Positions 62,494-64,000 of a stretch of 64,000 nucleotides of DNA are shown here, in pieces. Each line of letters opens with the position of its first letter. The stretch's first letter is position 1. The translations under genes were made by a program, and so were the position numbers. The stretch comes from Streptomyces sp. ALI-76-A. Its GTDB lineage: Bacteria > Actinomycetota > Actinomycetes > Streptomycetales > Streptomycetaceae. The stretch covers positions 186,001 to 250,000 of the forward strand of contig NZ_JASVWB010000003.1 of assembly GCF_030287445.1 (NCBI RefSeq). Reading direction: 5' to 3'. The notes beneath the pieces are model-generated. The model was not told the origin of the DNA. It saw only the letters and a list, made by a program, of their open reading frames with translations, and did no database searches.

Positions 62494-63720
62494 ATGAGCC
62501 AGACGGTTCACGTCCCGAACGGTCTCCCCACGGAGCGAGACGCGGGCCCCTTCGACCCGCCCCGCGCGATCACCCGGCTGCGCACGGCCCGCCCGGTCAG
62601 CCCTCTGCTCTTCCCCGACGGACACGAGGGCTGGCTGGTCACCGGCTACGAGGAGGTCCGCCGGCTCATGGCCGACACCCGGTTCAGCTCCCGCCAGGAC
62701 CTCGGTGTGATGCACGTGCCCTACGACGTCCCCGGCATGCCCGTCCCCACCGAACCCTCCCCGCAGATCCCGGGCGTCTTCATCGCCATGGACCCGCCGG
62801 ACCACACCCGGCTGCGGCGCAGGCTCACCGGTGCCTTCACCGTCAGGCGGATGAAGGAGCTGGAGGACCACATCGCCGACATCGCCGAGCGGCAGCTCGA
62901 CGCCCTGGCGCGGCTGACCCCGCCGGTCGACCTGGTCGAGGAGTTCGCGCTGCCGGTGCCCTCGCTGGTCATCTGCGAACTGCTCGGCGTCCCCTACGAG
63001 GACCGGAAGAGCTTCCAGACCAACACCGCCAAGTTCCTCGTCCGGGACCAGGCGTTCGACGAGAAGATGGCCGCGTACGGCGCCATGACCGCGTACCTCG
63101 CCGAACTGGTCACCCGCAAACGCGCCGAACCCGGTGAGGACATCCTGTCCGACCTGGCCCGCCAGGAGGACCTCACCGTCGAGGAACTGACCGGCTGCGC
63201 CTTCCTGCTGCTGCTCGCCGGCCACGAGACCACCGTCAACCAGCTCTCGCTCGGCACCTTCGCGCTCCTGGAGCACCCCGAGCAGATGGCCGCCCTGCGC
63301 GCCGACCCGGAGCTGATCCCCGACGCGGTCGAGGAACTCATGCGCTACCTGTCCGTCGCCGACATCTTCTACCGGTACGCCACGGAGGACATCGAGCTGG
63401 GCGGCGAGATCATCGGCGAGGGATCGACCGTCGTCGTCTCCCTGCTGGCCGCCAACCGCGACCCCCGCCGCTTCGAGAACCCCGACACCCTGGACGTCCG
63501 CCGCACGGCCCGCGGGCACCTGGCCTTCGGCCACGGGGTCCACCAGTGCCTCGGCCAGCAACTGGGCCGCATCGAGATGCGCGCCGGCTTCGGCGGACTG
63601 CTGCGCCGCTTCCCGGACCTGACGCTCGCCGTCCCCGCCGACGAGGTGCCGCTCAGGACCGACATGAACATCTACGGCGTCCACGCGCTGCCGGTCACCT
63701 GGACGGAAACGGCCCCCTGA
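62494..63720 (+). CDS. Cytochrome P450
   Basis: A 408-aa soluble bacterial P450. It has the I-helix oxygen motif LLLAGHETTVNQ, the ExxR motif in EELMRYLS and the heme loop LAFGHGVHQCLGQQL with the Cys ligand. The ATG at 62494 has AAAGGAAA upstream; the frame is open from 62335 without a better start. It comes after the operon terminator, so it has its own promoter. It is probably a tailoring hydroxylase for the peptide; it could instead take electrons from the ferredoxin at 14000, the only ferredoxin seen. Confidence 0.92.
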   Translation: MSQTVHVPNGLPTERDAGPFDPPRAITRLRTARPVSPLLFPDGHEGWLVTGYEEVRRLMADTRFSSRQDLGVMHVPYDVPGMPVPTEPSPQIPGVFIAMDPPDHTRLRRRLTGAFTVRRMKELEDHIADIAERQLDALARLTPPVDLVEEFALPVPSLVICELLGVPYEDRKSFQTNTAKFLVRDQAFDEKMAAYGAMTAYLAELVTRKRAEPGEDILSDLARQEDLTVEELTGCAFLLLLAGHETTVNQLSLGTFALLEHPEQMAALRADPELIPDAVEELMRYLSVADIFYRYATEDIELGGEIIGEGSTVVVSLLAANRDPRRFENPDTLDVRRTARGHLAFGHGVHQCLGQQLGRIEMRAGFGGLLRRFPDLTLAVPADEVPLRTDMNIYGVHALPVTWTETAP

Positions 63721-63738
63721 CCCGCCGGCCGGACACGG

Positions 63739-64000
63739 TCAGGGCTTGGCGCGGCGCACGTCGATGTTGCCGTGCCGGGTGCGGGCCCGGATCGTGACCG
63801 TGTCCTCGGAGCCCCCCGGGGCGTCGGAGGCGGTGAGGGTGTTGCGCACCTGCCCGGAGCCGGAGCGGGCGTCGAGCCAGGCGGCCGTGCCGGCGCGGAC
63901 GCCCACCTCGATGGCGCCGGTGGAGGTCTCCAGCTGGACGGTGCCCCGGGCCACCTCGCCCAGCCGCACGGTGCCGTGCGCGGTGGTCGCGGTGACCGAG
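63739..64000 (-). CDS. DUF4097-like beta-strand protein, C-terminal part
   Basis: The 5' end lies beyond the window. The visible C-terminus (about 86 codons) has the repeating beta-strand pattern of DUF4097 proteins: SVTATTAHGTVRLGEVARG, then LETSTGAIEVGV, SGSGQVRN and ARTRHGNIDVRRAKP. Such proteins are common in actinomycetes and of unknown function. It is convergent with the P450 gene and probably lies outside the biosynthetic cluster. Confidence 0.7.
   Translation of the reverse strand, partial: SVTATTAHGTVRLGEVARGTVQLETSTGAIEVGVRAGTAAWLDARSGSGQVRNTLTASDAPGGSEDTVTIRARTRHGNIDVRRAKP

Overview
The window is high-GC actinomycete DNA, almost certainly from a Streptomyces or close relative. GTG starts, ATGA-coupled operons, type I PKS and NRPS genes, a streptomycete-type dispersed hairpin and a full arg operon all fit. 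It holds two biosynthetic gene clusters side by side. There are no rRNA, tRNA or CRISPR features.

Left cluster (1 to about 21.8 kb): the end of an ansamycin cluster. It opens with the last PKS module (DH-KR-ACP, no thioesterase), followed by a RifF-type amide synthase and a flavin halogenase. Next come the 3-amino-5-hydroxybenzoate (AHBA) starter genes in rif-like order: aminoDHQ synthase, aminoDAHP synthase, aminoquinate/shikimate dehydrogenase-like protein, AHBA synthase, RifL-, RifM- and RifN-like proteins. The RifJ-like dehydroquinase lies separately at 19.8 kb. A Rif-Orf19/Nat2-like FAD monooxygenase, a ferredoxin, a type II thioesterase, a CPA2 antiporter, a metallophosphoesterase/PPTase pair and a LuxR regulator complete it. 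Halogenase plus Orf19-type monooxygenase point to a chlorinated naphthalenic ansamycin of the naphthomycin type (inference).

Right cluster (about 22.2 to 63.7 kb): a piperazic-acid (Piz) nonribosomal peptide cluster. An ornithine N-hydroxylase (KtzI type) and a heme-type piperazate synthase (KtzT type) diverge from one promoter region. An argC-argJ-argB-argD operon can supply ornithine. After an IS481-family insertion come an MbtH protein, a LmbU-family regulator, a free-standing adenylation domain, a free PCP and a flavoprotein. Three NRPSs follow: C-A(Piz)-PCP-E-C-A(Gly)-PCP, C-A(Piz)-PCP-E-C-A(Piz)-PCP and C-A(Thr)-PCP-TE. The specificity codes, read by eye, predict X - D-Piz - Gly - D-Piz - L-Piz - Thr, with X loaded in trans. 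A type II TE, a DrrA/DrrB exporter and a P450 close the cluster. The window ends in an unrelated DUF4097-like gene.

Most unusual features: (i) arrays of TCGAG-like heptamers at exact 11-bp spacing, the layout of SARP binding sites, in front of genes of both clusters; (ii) a decayed SARP gene with an ACG in place of its start codon and an internal deletion; (iii) a protein made of a DrrA-type C-terminal domain without its ATPase; (iv) an IS481 copy that separates a thioesterase gene from such an array and whose transposase stop codon lies in the target duplication; (v) a beta-lactamase-fold protein with SxxN in place of SxxK; (vi) two families of tandem repeats beside argD.
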